Source of the DNA: Clostridium sp. UBA5530
GTDB lineage: Bacteria; Bacillota; Clostridia; Clostridiales; Clostridiaceae
Assembly (NCBI GenBank): GCA_002423705.1
Contig: DINW01000091.1
Location: 82,430 to 98,988, forward strand
Length of the DNA stretch: 16,559 nt
Direction: 5' to 3'
Program-made: the position numbers and the translations under genes
The notes under the pieces: model-generated
Told to the model about the DNA's origin: nothing
Seen by the model: the letters and a program-made list of their open reading frames with translations, nothing else
The model's database searches: none
In this document: one piece after another, positions 7,180-13,361 of the stretch
Numbering within the stretch: the first letter of the stretch is position 1
Layout of the letters: each line of letters starts with the position of its first letter

Positions 7180-7497
7180 ATAAAGCACCTTCCTTTAACT
7201 TATCTTTTGATTGCTATATTGTACTCTCTATATAATATTCTTAATACAATCAATAGGTTCCAGTTTCATTTTATTGGTATAGATGAAGATTTAAGTGTTG
7301 TCCTATGAAATTAAAGTCATGTTTTTTTGCAGCAAAAGAGACTGTGCACCTTTATCTGATGTCTACCTGGTGTTAACTCCATCCTGTTTAAGTTGGAGTT
7401 AACACCAGCTACGACCCTAGATAAGTTCAACTAACAATTTAGATAAAGTCCAAATTGTTAGTTGAACTTGATGCAACAGTCTCTTTAATTTCTAATA
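7180..7497. other. Gene-free stretch between the holin-like gene and the aminopeptidase
   Basis: No convincing coding region: the only sizeable start on the plus strand (near 7305) gives a 23-residue frame without a ribosome binding site. Positions 7180-7330 are AT-rich and should hold the promoter of the holin-like gene, but I see no clean -35/-10 pair. Positions 7335-7486 hold the structured element described separately. Confidence 0.6.
7335..7486. repeat. Three-stem inverted-repeat element (possible multibranched RNA or compound terminator)
   Basis: The outer arms AAAGAGACTGT (7335-7345) and ACAGTCTCTTT (7476-7486) pair perfectly, extended by GCA/TGC across a single bulged base. Inside are two perfect hairpins: 15 bp (7367-7381 with 7394-7408, 12-nt loop) and 18 bp (7423-7440 with 7452-7469, 11-nt loop). 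CTTTATCT at 7350-7357 is complementary to AGATAAAG in the loop of the second hairpin, so a pseudoknot could form. The element begins 11 nt past the aminopeptidase stop, so minus-strand transcripts of that gene would carry it as a 3' structure. It could end transcription, protect the 3' end, or be a small mobile or dispersed repeat. The sequence shows the pairing, not the function. Confidence 0.75.
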
Positions 7498-8892
7498 TTA
7501 AGCTTCTTGTAGGAATGCGTGATATCCCCTCATAGTTTCATAAATATCTGCCTTAGATGCAACTTCCCATGGGGCATGCATATTATGAAGAGCAACTCCA
7601 CAATCTATTACTTCCATTCCATATTCAGCTAAAATGTAAGCGATAGTTCCACCGCCTCCTTGGTCAACCTTTCCAAGCTCAGCTGTTTGCCAAGTAACTC
7701 CATGCTTATCCATTATATTTCTGATTTGTGCTACATATTCTGCGTTGGCATCATTACAACCACTCTTTCCTCTAGATCCAGTATATTTGTTGAAAACTAT
7801 ACCCTTTCCAAAGAATGCACAATTTCTCTTTTCCATAACTGATGGGTAATTTGGATCGAAAGCTGCACTAACATCTGATGATAACATCTTTGAGTTAGAT
7901 AAAGCTCTTCTAACTTTTAATTCACTATATTGTCCTAATCTATCCATTATTTCTGCTACAGCATTTTCAAAAAATCTTGATTGCATTCCTGTAGCACCTA
8001 TGCTACCTACCTCTTCCTTATCTACAAGTAAAGTAACACAAGTTTTTTCACATTGGCTCATCTTATTCATAGCTTCAAATGATGTGTATGCACATATTCT
8101 ATCATCATGTCCATAAGCTAGAACCATACTTCTATCTAAACCATAATCTCTTGCACGTCCTGCTGGTACAACTTCTAATTCAGCTGAAACAAAATCTGCT
8201 TCTTCTATACCATATTTTTCATTTAGAAGGTTTAATACATTAAGCTTTACTCTTTCCTTAGCATCTTTATCTTTTATTGGCATAGATCCAACTAATATGT
8301 TTAAATCTTCTCCCTCTATAGCAGTAGCAGTTTTCTTTTGCATTTGATCTGCTGATAAGTGAACCAATAAATCTGATATTCCTATTACTGGATCATTTTC
8401 ATCTTCTCCAATGACAACATTTACAGAAGAACCATCTTTTCTAACTATAACACCATGAATACTTAGTGGTATTGTAACCCATTGGTATTTCTTTATTCCA
8501 CCATAATAGTGTGTTTCCATCAATGCTAAATCACTGTCTTCATATAATGGATTTTGCTTAAGGTCTAATCTTGGAGAATCTATATGAGCTCCTAAAATTC
8601 TCATTCCATTTTGTAAGTCTTCTTTTCCTATTAAGAACATTGCCAAAGATTTTCCCATGTGGTTCACATAAACCTTATCCCCAGCTTTAAGGGTTTCATT
8701 ATTCTTTATTATGTCATTTAGGTTTCTATACCCTTGTTTTTCAGCTAACACTATAAACCCATCTACACATTCTCTTTCAGTTTTAGCCTTAGACATAAAA
8801 TCTTTGTATCCATCTGAAAGATCAAATACCTTTTTTAAATCTTCTTCTGAATACTTTTCCCATGCATATTCGTATTTCTTAGTTAATTCCAT
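7498..8892 (-). CDS. apeA: M18-family zinc aminopeptidase
   Basis: The 464-residue protein matches the 'aminopeptidase 1' group of family M18 (aspartyl aminopeptidase relatives), cytoplasmic two-zinc enzymes that remove N-terminal residues from peptides. Expected catalytic and metal residues are visible: GAHIDSP (101-107, H103), GHDDR (261-265), DKEEVGS (291-297, with the Glu pair), LSSDVSA (337-343, D340) and LHNMHAPWE (435-443, H439). The N-terminus lacks a signal peptide. AAAGGAGG precedes the ATG by about 8 nt. It stands alone: about 140 nt separate it from the folate gene upstream, and the structured element at 7335-7486 follows. The symbol is by resemblance to clostridial annotations of this group. 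Confidence 0.9.
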   Translation of the reverse strand: MELTKKYEYAWEKYSEEDLKKVFDLSDGYKDFMSKAKTERECVDGFIVLAEKQGYRNLNDIIKNNETLKAGDKVYVNHMGKSLAMFLIGKEDLQNGMRILGAHIDSPRLDLKQNPLYEDSDLALMETHYYGGIKKYQWVTIPLSIHGVIVRKDGSSVNVVIGEDENDPVIGISDLLVHLSADQMQKKTATAIEGEDLNILVGSMPIKDKDAKERVKLNVLNLLNEKYGIEEADFVSAELEVVPAGRARDYGLDRSMVLAYGHDDRICAYTSFEAMNKMSQCEKTCVTLLVDKEEVGSIGATGMQSRFFENAVAEIMDRLGQYSELKVRRALSNSKMLSSDVSAAFDPNYPSVMEKRNCAFFGKGIVFNKYTGSRGKSGCNDANAEYVAQIRNIMDKHGVTWQTAELGKVDQGGGGTIAYILAEYGMEVIDCGVALHNMHAPWEVASKADIYETMRGYHAFLQEA

Positions 8893-9035
8893 TACCCCAG
8901 CCTCCTTTTATGATAAACCTTATATCACATAAACTCTTATACAAGGTTATACAATTTATATATTAAAGTATATGCCAATTCTGCATATCAACTATATTTT
9001 ACCCCATTTTTCTTAAAATTAAAATATTATTATTT

Positions 9036-9587
9036 TTATTCTGTTATAATACAGTTTATTTTTACATCCTCTTCTTCCATAGGTACTTTTTCTATTATCT
9101 GTTCTTTATAGCAAAGGCCTATAATATTACACTTAGGATTTAATAAAGGAAGGAATCTATCATAAAATCCTCCTCCATAACCTAGTCTTCCTCCATGGCA
9201 ATCAAAAGCTACTCCCGGTACTATTGCTAGATCTATATCCTTTTCATCTACAATTAGATCTTCACGAAATTCTGGTTCTAAAATTCCTTTAAATCCTTCT
9301 TTTAAATCCCCAAAAGATTTTATTTCTATAGCTTTCATCCCACGAGTTTTATCTATAACTTTAGGTACACATATCCTTTTGCCATCCTTTAACCCTTGAA
9401 TAATTATATCATGGGTGGAAACTTCACTATTATAGCTTACAAAGACAAATATCATATTGCTATCTTTATATTTCTGTGATTCTATTAACCTACTATAAAT
9501 TTTTTTATTTTTTAGCTTCCTAGGATTTAAACTTATATTATCTCTTTTACCTATTATTTCTTTTCTCAGTTCCTTCTTATTACACAT
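9036..9587 (-). CDS. 5-formyltetrahydrofolate cyclo-ligase (MTHFS)
   Basis: The enzyme uses ATP to turn 5-formyl-tetrahydrofolate into 5,10-methenyl-tetrahydrofolate in the cytoplasm, returning a stored or inhibitory folate to the one-carbon pool. The 183-residue length is normal. The N-terminal KKELRKEIIGKRD stretch fits the nucleotide-binding basic region. The family signature GGRLGYGGGFYDRFL is at 132-146, preceded by VPGVAFD, and the closing PMEEEDVKINCIITE matches the usual end. The start overlaps the end of hprK by 8 nt, and its ribosome site (GGTGGAG) lies inside hprK, so translation is probably coupled. I see no clear terminator after it. Confidence 0.93.
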   Translation of the reverse strand: MCNKKELRKEIIGKRDNISLNPRKLKNKKIYSRLIESQKYKDSNMIFVFVSYNSEVSTHDIIIQGLKDGKRICVPKVIDKTRGMKAIEIKSFGDLKEGFKGILEPEFREDLIVDEKDIDLAIVPGVAFDCHGGRLGYGGGFYDRFLPLLNPKCNIIGLCYKEQIIEKVPMEEEDVKINCIITE

Positions 9588-10491
9588 TATGGAACTCCAC
9601 CATCCTCTGATCTATTATCTCTGCTGGAGATATGTTAGACATAGTGCTATATCTATAGTTTGCAGCAGCAGCTTCAATTATTACTGCTAAGTTTCTACCG
9701 GGCCTTATAGGTATTCTCATTTTTCTTATCTTAACTCCTAATATATCCGTATATTCCTTATCTATTCCTAATCTATCATAGGATCCATCGTCTTTCCAAT
9801 GCTCAAGCTGTATAACAAAGGATATAGTTTTAGAGTGTAATACTGAACTCAATCCATATAATGCTGTTATATCAATGATACCCATTCCCCTAACCTCTAA
9901 CATACCAAAGGTAATATAAGGTGATGTACCTTTTAACACTCCATCTATCTCTTTTATATCTACCGCATCATCTGCCACTATTCTATGCCCTCTTTTTATA
10001 AGTTCTAAGGCAGTTTCACTTTTCCCTATACCACTTTCTCCTGTAATTAAGATTCCTATGCCATAAACATCTACTAGGACTCCATGGACCCTAGTCTCTG
10101 GTGCTAAGGAATCATCTAAGAAATTTGAAAGTTTATTTATAAATCTAGTGGTAATCATATCTGTTCTTAAGAGCCATCTTTTATTGGCTTTTGCATATTC
10201 TATTATTTCCTCATGGGCTTCTAAACCCCTAGTTAATATTATACATGGAGTATGAAATTCCATGTACTTCTTTATTCTTTTCCTTCTTATTTCAACCTGC
10301 ATGTCTTCTATAAAGCTCCATTCAGTCTTTCCTATAATCTGAATTCTATCATTAGCAAAATAATTATAAAATCCAGCTAGTTGAAGTCCTGGCCTATTTA
10401 AATCACTAACTCCTACTTCATTGCCTTTATCTCCCTCTACAATGACCTCTAGCTTAAAATTTTTGATAAGCTCATCAACCTTCACAGCCAT
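9580..10491 (-). CDS. hprK: HPr kinase/phosphorylase
   Basis: A bifunctional enzyme that phosphorylates and dephosphorylates Ser46 of HPr (and Crh where present), setting carbon catabolite control and PTS activity in Firmicutes. At 303 residues it is full length. The conserved His of RVHGVLVDVYG is H136. The Walker A loop is GESGIGKS (151-158), VADDAV follows (172-177), the family signature EVRGMGIIDI is at 199-208, and the phosphorylase-type C-terminal loop RIPIRPGRN is at 259-267. AGAGGATG lies ahead of the ATG. It follows the DUF896 gene by 25 nt and overlaps the folate gene, so the three form one operon. No HPr or CcpA gene is in the window. Confidence 0.96.
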   Translation of the reverse strand: MAVKVDELIKNFKLEVIVEGDKGNEVGVSDLNRPGLQLAGFYNYFANDRIQIIGKTEWSFIEDMQVEIRRKRIKKYMEFHTPCIILTRGLEAHEEIIEYAKANKRWLLRTDMITTRFINKLSNFLDDSLAPETRVHGVLVDVYGIGILITGESGIGKSETALELIKRGHRIVADDAVDIKEIDGVLKGTSPYITFGMLEVRGMGIIDITALYGLSSVLHSKTISFVIQLEHWKDDGSYDRLGIDKEYTDILGVKIRKMRIPIRPGRNLAVIIEAAAANYRYSTMSNISPAEIIDQRMVEFHNV

Positions 10492-10516
10492 AAAATCATC
10501 CTCTCTGACATTTATC

Positions 10517-10690
10517 CTACCTTTTCTTTTTCTCTACCATATTTAGCTGAGCTCGAAAATTACCTTTTACAGAATCTATATATATTCTTCTAAGTTTTTG
10601 TTGTTCTTCCTTTTCCTCTTGATTTAAGCCCTCTTCTTGACTCTTTTTATATAAAAAATTTATTCTTTCAATAGTTTCCTTCATATCCAT
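10517..10690 (-). CDS. DUF896 (YnzC/UPF0291) small protein
   Basis: A 57-residue protein read from ATG at 10690. AAGGAGGAAG lies 7-8 nt upstream. It begins MDMKETIERINFLYKKSQ and continues EEGLNQEEKEEQQKLRRIYI, which matches the DUF896 pattern of short helical proteins (INELxKKxKEEGLTxEEKxEQQxLR). The usual extra C-terminal tail is short here, ending in KKKR. In Bacillus a member of this family is linked to the SOS gene cluster, but the molecular role is unknown. Here no lexA is adjacent; it is instead the first gene of the hprK operon, with a sigma-A type promoter about 35 nt upstream. Confidence 0.85.
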   Translation of the reverse strand: MDMKETIERINFLYKKSQEEGLNQEEKEEQQKLRRIYIDSVKGNFRAQLNMVEKKKR

Positions 10691-10724
10691 CAGTGGCTTC
10701 CTCCTTACTAGCTTGCTATTTACA

Positions 10725-10753
10725 ATTTTACTTCATATTGAATTATTAGACAA
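10725..10753 (-). promoter_or_regulatory. Sigma-A type promoter of the DUF896-hprK-folate operon
   Basis: On the minus strand TTGTCT (10753-10748), a 17-bp spacer and TAAAAT (10730-10725) make a good vegetative promoter. The start would be near 10718, about 28 nt ahead of the DUF896 ATG. Confidence 0.65.
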
Positions 10754-10976
10754 CATAAAAATCCTCTTTCTTTGTCATGTCTATTTGAGATAACATTAAA
10801 TTTATGACTAGTTTCTACATTTTTATTTATTTACATATATTTACAGTTTACATATATCAATGATTTACCCTTAATTTATCACATATAAAAATATCAATTT
10901 TTTTCAATTTCCTTGTTTTCTTAGTGATATTTGTATATATATAGGTTAATTTTGCACTTTATTTATTGAATATTTT

Positions 10977-10985
10977 TGGTAAAAT
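10977..10985 (+). promoter_or_regulatory. Candidate extended -10 promoter of the Spo0E-like gene
   Basis: TGGTAAAAT is a -10 one base off consensus with a TGn extension. The -35 is poor. The leader would be about 45 nt. No convincing Spo0A box is visible nearby. Confidence 0.4.
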
Positions 10986-11035
10986 AGTAATAGAAGGATT
11001 TTTATTTATTTTATTTTAGTAGGAGGAGTGATTTT

Positions 11036-11203
11036 ATGGAGTCTATTTGTCTTCAACACAAAATTGAAAAAATTAGAACTAAGCTAGATTACTTATTATG
11101 TAAAAAAAATCCCACTGATAAACTTGTGGTTCAATGTAGTGAGGAATTGGACGAGCTTATTGTACAGTATCAAAAACTACTTAAGTCTGAAAAAATCGCA
11201 TAA
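11036..11203 (+). CDS. Spo0E-like aspartyl-phosphate phosphatase
   Basis: A 55-residue protein from ATG at 11036, with AGGAGG (11021-11026) about 9 nt before it. The family signature (S-x-E-L-D-x-L-I) appears as SEELDELI at 35-42, with the key Asp at residue 39. The rest forms two helices (about 5-23 and 30-50), as in Spo0E-type proteins. These remove phosphate from phosphorylated Spo0A and delay sporulation. Clostridia carry several such small genes; which response regulator this one acts on cannot be told from sequence. It is monocistronic, ending in a symmetric terminator. Confidence 0.85.
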   Translation: MESICLQHKIEKIRTKLDYLLCKKNPTDKLVVQCSEELDELIVQYQKLLKSEKIA

Positions 11204-11210
11204 ACATACA

Positions 11211-11241
11211 GAAAAGACTGAGGAAATTCCTCAGTCTTTTC
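11211..11241. terminator. Bidirectional terminator between the Spo0E-like gene and the acidic protein gene
   Basis: GAAAAGACTGAGGAA (11211-11225) is perfectly complementary to TTCCTCAGTCTTTTC (11227-11241). The arms carry A- and T-runs on both sides, so it can serve both converging genes. Confidence 0.85.
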
Positions 11242-11265
11242 AATAATTATCTTTAACTTTGATAA

Positions 11266-11667
11266 TTATAAGTCTAACTCTTCAACTAATTCTTCTAGTT
11301 CATAATTAGATCCTTTATCAAAGAATATAGCTATACATTCACAATAATCATCATTTTCTTTTTCTATGTCGTAGGAAGCAAACTGTCCATCTAAATTATA
11401 CTCTTCGCAGACTCCTTCTACAGTTTCTCCAATATTATCTACAGCTAAATCAGTTAAGTATGGAAGATAATATTCTTCGTACCATTCATCACTAAGTTCT
11501 TCCTCTGAACATTCGTCTTTAGCATAGGCTTTAGCAGCTTTTATCTCATCTTCATCAAAATCATAAAAAAACCTTAGTACTACTAGATCCTCTTTAACCT
11601 TTAATTCTTCTACTTCTTCAATGTCATTTTCCTCTAAATATTTTAATATACTATTTTTATCTACCAT
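11266..11667 (-). CDS. Very acidic hypothetical protein
   Basis: I do not recognise this 133-residue protein. About a third of its residues are Asp or Glu (44 by count). It has no signal peptide or membrane segment. The N-terminal 25 residues (KYLEENDIEEVEELKVKED) look like a short helix leading into a strand; the middle holds YAKDECSEEELSDEWYEEYY and the end repeats Glu-rich helical text (YELEELVEELDL). Cysteines at 53, 87, 109 and 111 are scattered and do not form a clear metal site. It follows the DUF1292 gene by 14 nt and is probably cotranscribed with it. AGGTAGGGA is a moderate ribosome site. Coding is supported by the operon context, ribosome site and terminator rather than by family. 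Confidence 0.75.
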   Translation of the reverse strand: MVDKNSILKYLEENDIEEVEELKVKEDLVVLRFFYDFDEDEIKAAKAYAKDECSEEELSDEWYEEYYLPYLTDLAVDNIGETVEGVCEEYNLDGQFASYDIEKENDDYCECIAIFFDKGSNYELEELVEELDL

Positions 11668-11681
11668 TGTAATCCCTACCT

Positions 11682-11960
11682 TTATTCATTATATAATAAA
11701 TTTTTATATTCTTTACTTACTCTAACAAACTCTTCATCATTATCTACTAAGTTTAATTCTTCACTACCATTTACTTTATCTACTCTAAATATGTATGCAT
11801 CATCTTCACTATTATGTCCTTCTAAAGGTGACAATATTAAATATTCTTTTTCCGCTGTAGTGTCCTCATCTAAAAAAATTCTGGCTACTGCCTCAAAAGC
11901 TACTTTGTTACCATCTTCATCCTTAAAGTACATAATTTCTTTTTCATTATTATCTTCCAT
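11682..11960 (-). CDS. DUF1292 protein (YrzB-like)
   Basis: A 92-residue acidic protein. The run EIMYFKDEDGNKVAFEAVAR, then YLILSPL, DDAYIFRVDK and the ending NDEEFVRVSKEYKNLL, matches DUF1292, a small beta-rich family common in Firmicutes. Members often sit beside the Holliday-junction resolvase gene yrrK; here that partner is absent and an unknown acidic gene follows instead. GAAGGGAG precedes the ATG. Molecular function is not known for the family. Confidence 0.85.
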   Translation of the reverse strand: MEDNNEKEIMYFKDEDGNKVAFEAVARIFLDEDTTAEKEYLILSPLEGHNSEDDAYIFRVDKVNGSEELNLVDNDEEFVRVSKEYKNLLYNE

Positions 11961-12015
11961 GATTTAAGCTCCCTTCTATGATTAAGTTAAGCTTTCTCTT
12001 AAAATCTATCAAAGA

Positions 12016-12046
12016 CTTCCCTAACCTTGATACAAGTTTAGGGAAG
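12016..12046 (-). terminator. Terminator of the flavodiiron gene
   Basis: CTTCCCTAA (12016-12024) pairs with TTAGGGAAG (12038-12046). After one mismatch a further CTTG/CAAG stem closes a 3-nt loop. On the minus strand the tail is TCTTTGATAGATTTT, only moderately T-rich. It lies just past the stop of the gene ending at 12055. Confidence 0.7.
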
Positions 12047-12054
12047 ATGCTTTA

Positions 12055-13227
12055 TTAAATAAGTTCTAGTATGCTATCTACTAATTCGTCTGCCTTCTTA
12101 AAATCTTCTTTAGAAGGAACAAAGTTAAACTTCAATCCAGGATCTACTACCTTAAACTTTAGAGATTTTAGTCTTTCAGTAAGCATAACTACACCTTCTC
12201 CACTCCATCCATAGGATCCAAAAGCTGCTGCTGCTTTTCCTCTATTAACTATAGGATTAACTAAGGATAGCAAATCCCATGCTGGCTTAACTGCATCCTG
12301 ATTTATAGTTGGAGATCCTACTAAAATTCCACTGGCATTTTCTATTTTGTTTATAAGTTCTTCTATTGGATTGCTAGTGATTTCATATATTTCTGCATCA
12401 ATTCCTTTTTCTTTTATACTGTCTCTTAAATATTTTGCCATGATTTCAGTGTTATGATAAGCAGATATATAAAATATTTGAATATTCTTATCTTGTCTCT
12501 TATTTTCTGTAGCCCATTGCCTATATAAATCTAGATATTTTTCATAATCACAGCCATGAATTGGTCCATGGCTAGGACCTATCATATCAAACTTTAATGA
12601 TTTTATTTTATCTAAAGCAGCAATAACGAATTTTTTGAAAGGTCCCATTATAACATCAAAATAGTATTTCATTTCATCATAATAATCATCTTCACAGGAA
12701 TCTAAAATATCTCCCTTTGGTGCATAGTGGCACCCTGTAAAATCGCAGGTTAAGAGAATTTCTTTTTCCTTTATATAAGTAAACATTGTATCTGGCCAAT
12801 GTAAGTTTGGTGCTGATACAAATTGTAGTGTATTTTCCCCTAATGTCAACTCATCTGCAATATCCTGAGATTTAAAATCTCTATTAACAATTTCCTTTAA
12901 ATATCTTACTGCTGCCTTTGATCCTACAACTACAGCCTCTGGATAGTCTTCCATTAGTCTTGCTATAGAGCCACTATGATCAAGCTCTGTATGCTGTACA
13001 ATAATATAATCTACTTTTCTATGGCCTATTATACTCTTTATATTTTCTTTAAAGTCTTCATAAAAGCCATCCTTTACACTATCTACCACCGCTACTTTTT
13101 CATCGTCTATTAAATATGAATTGTATGTAGTGCCTTTTTTAGTTTCCATAATAATATCAAATACCCTCAAATCTCTATCATATGTTCCTACCCAATATAC
13201 ATTATCCTTCATTTTTACAGCGGTCAT
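12055..13227 (-). CDS. fprA: Flavodiiron protein (A-type flavoprotein, FprA)
   Basis: The enzyme reduces oxygen to water and/or NO to nitrous oxide in the cytoplasm of anaerobes, taking electrons from rubredoxin or a similar carrier. The 390 residues hold two domains. The metallo-beta-lactamase-like part (about 1-248) carries diiron ligands H79, E81, D83 and H84 (HTELDH), H143 (NLHWPDT), D162 (CDFTGCH) and H220 (PSHGPIH). The flavodoxin domain (about 249-390) has ISAYHNTEIMA, GSPTINQD and GSYGWSGE around the FMN. There is no extra rubredoxin or flavin-reductase domain, so it is the short class A form. TAGGAGGT is a strong ribosome site. It has its own promoter and terminator; no partner rubredoxin is in the window. 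Confidence 0.95.
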   Translation of the reverse strand: MTAVKMKDNVYWVGTYDRDLRVFDIIMETKKGTTYNSYLIDDEKVAVVDSVKDGFYEDFKENIKSIIGHRKVDYIIVQHTELDHSGSIARLMEDYPEAVVVGSKAAVRYLKEIVNRDFKSQDIADELTLGENTLQFVSAPNLHWPDTMFTYIKEKEILLTCDFTGCHYAPKGDILDSCEDDYYDEMKYYFDVIMGPFKKFVIAALDKIKSLKFDMIGPSHGPIHGCDYEKYLDLYRQWATENKRQDKNIQIFYISAYHNTEIMAKYLRDSIKEKGIDAEIYEITSNPIEELINKIENASGILVGSPTINQDAVKPAWDLLSLVNPIVNRGKAAAAFGSYGWSGEGVVMLTERLKSLKFKVVDPGLKFNFVPSKEDFKKADELVDSILELI

Positions 13228-13278
13228 AAATATTACCTCCTAAATGTAATTTAAAACTATTTAATCCATTCACCGTTA

Positions 13279-13287
13279 ATTTTATCA
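13279..13287 (-). promoter_or_regulatory. Candidate extended -10 promoter of the flavodiiron gene
   Basis: On the minus strand TGATAAAAT has a TGn extension and a -10 one base off consensus. The -35 is weak. The leader would be about 45 nt. Confidence 0.4.
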
Positions 13288-13309
13288 CAAGAATTGAGTT
13301 TTTTAAATA

Positions 13310-13323
13310 CTAAGGAGCCTTAG
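13310..13323 (-). terminator. Weak hairpin after the HelD-like gene
   Basis: CTAAGG/CCTTAG, a 6-bp stem with a 2-nt loop and A/T flanks that can extend it. The T-run is short, so this is a doubtful terminator. It lies about 40 nt past the stop. Confidence 0.3.
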
Positions 13324-13361
13324 ATTTACTATATTATGAACTATTTTTCCATTGTGGTATT

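Larger units (their letters stand above)
10691..11035. other. Divergent intergenic region between the hprK operon and the Spo0E-like gene
   Basis: A very AT-rich stretch with no coding frame worth calling. It holds the promoter of the hprK operon (10725-10753, minus), a candidate promoter for the Spo0E-like gene (10977-10985, plus) and an exact 11-base direct repeat TTTACATATAT at 10830-10840 and 10847-10857, 17 bp apart. Confidence 0.6.

Noticed and set aside
7305..7376. Short plus-strand frame of 23 residues in the intergenic stretch
   Set aside because: No ribosome binding site, and it runs into the left arm of the structured element.
7335..7486. Insertion sequence or attachment site
   Set aside because: No transposase or integrase gene is present and I see no clear target duplication; the paired arms suggest an RNA-type structure instead.
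10941..10975. Sigma-H-like boxes (ATAGGTTAA and ATTGAATAT) ahead of the Spo0E-like gene
   Set aside because: The spacing is about three bases too long for a sigma-H promoter, and AT-rich DNA gives such matches easily.
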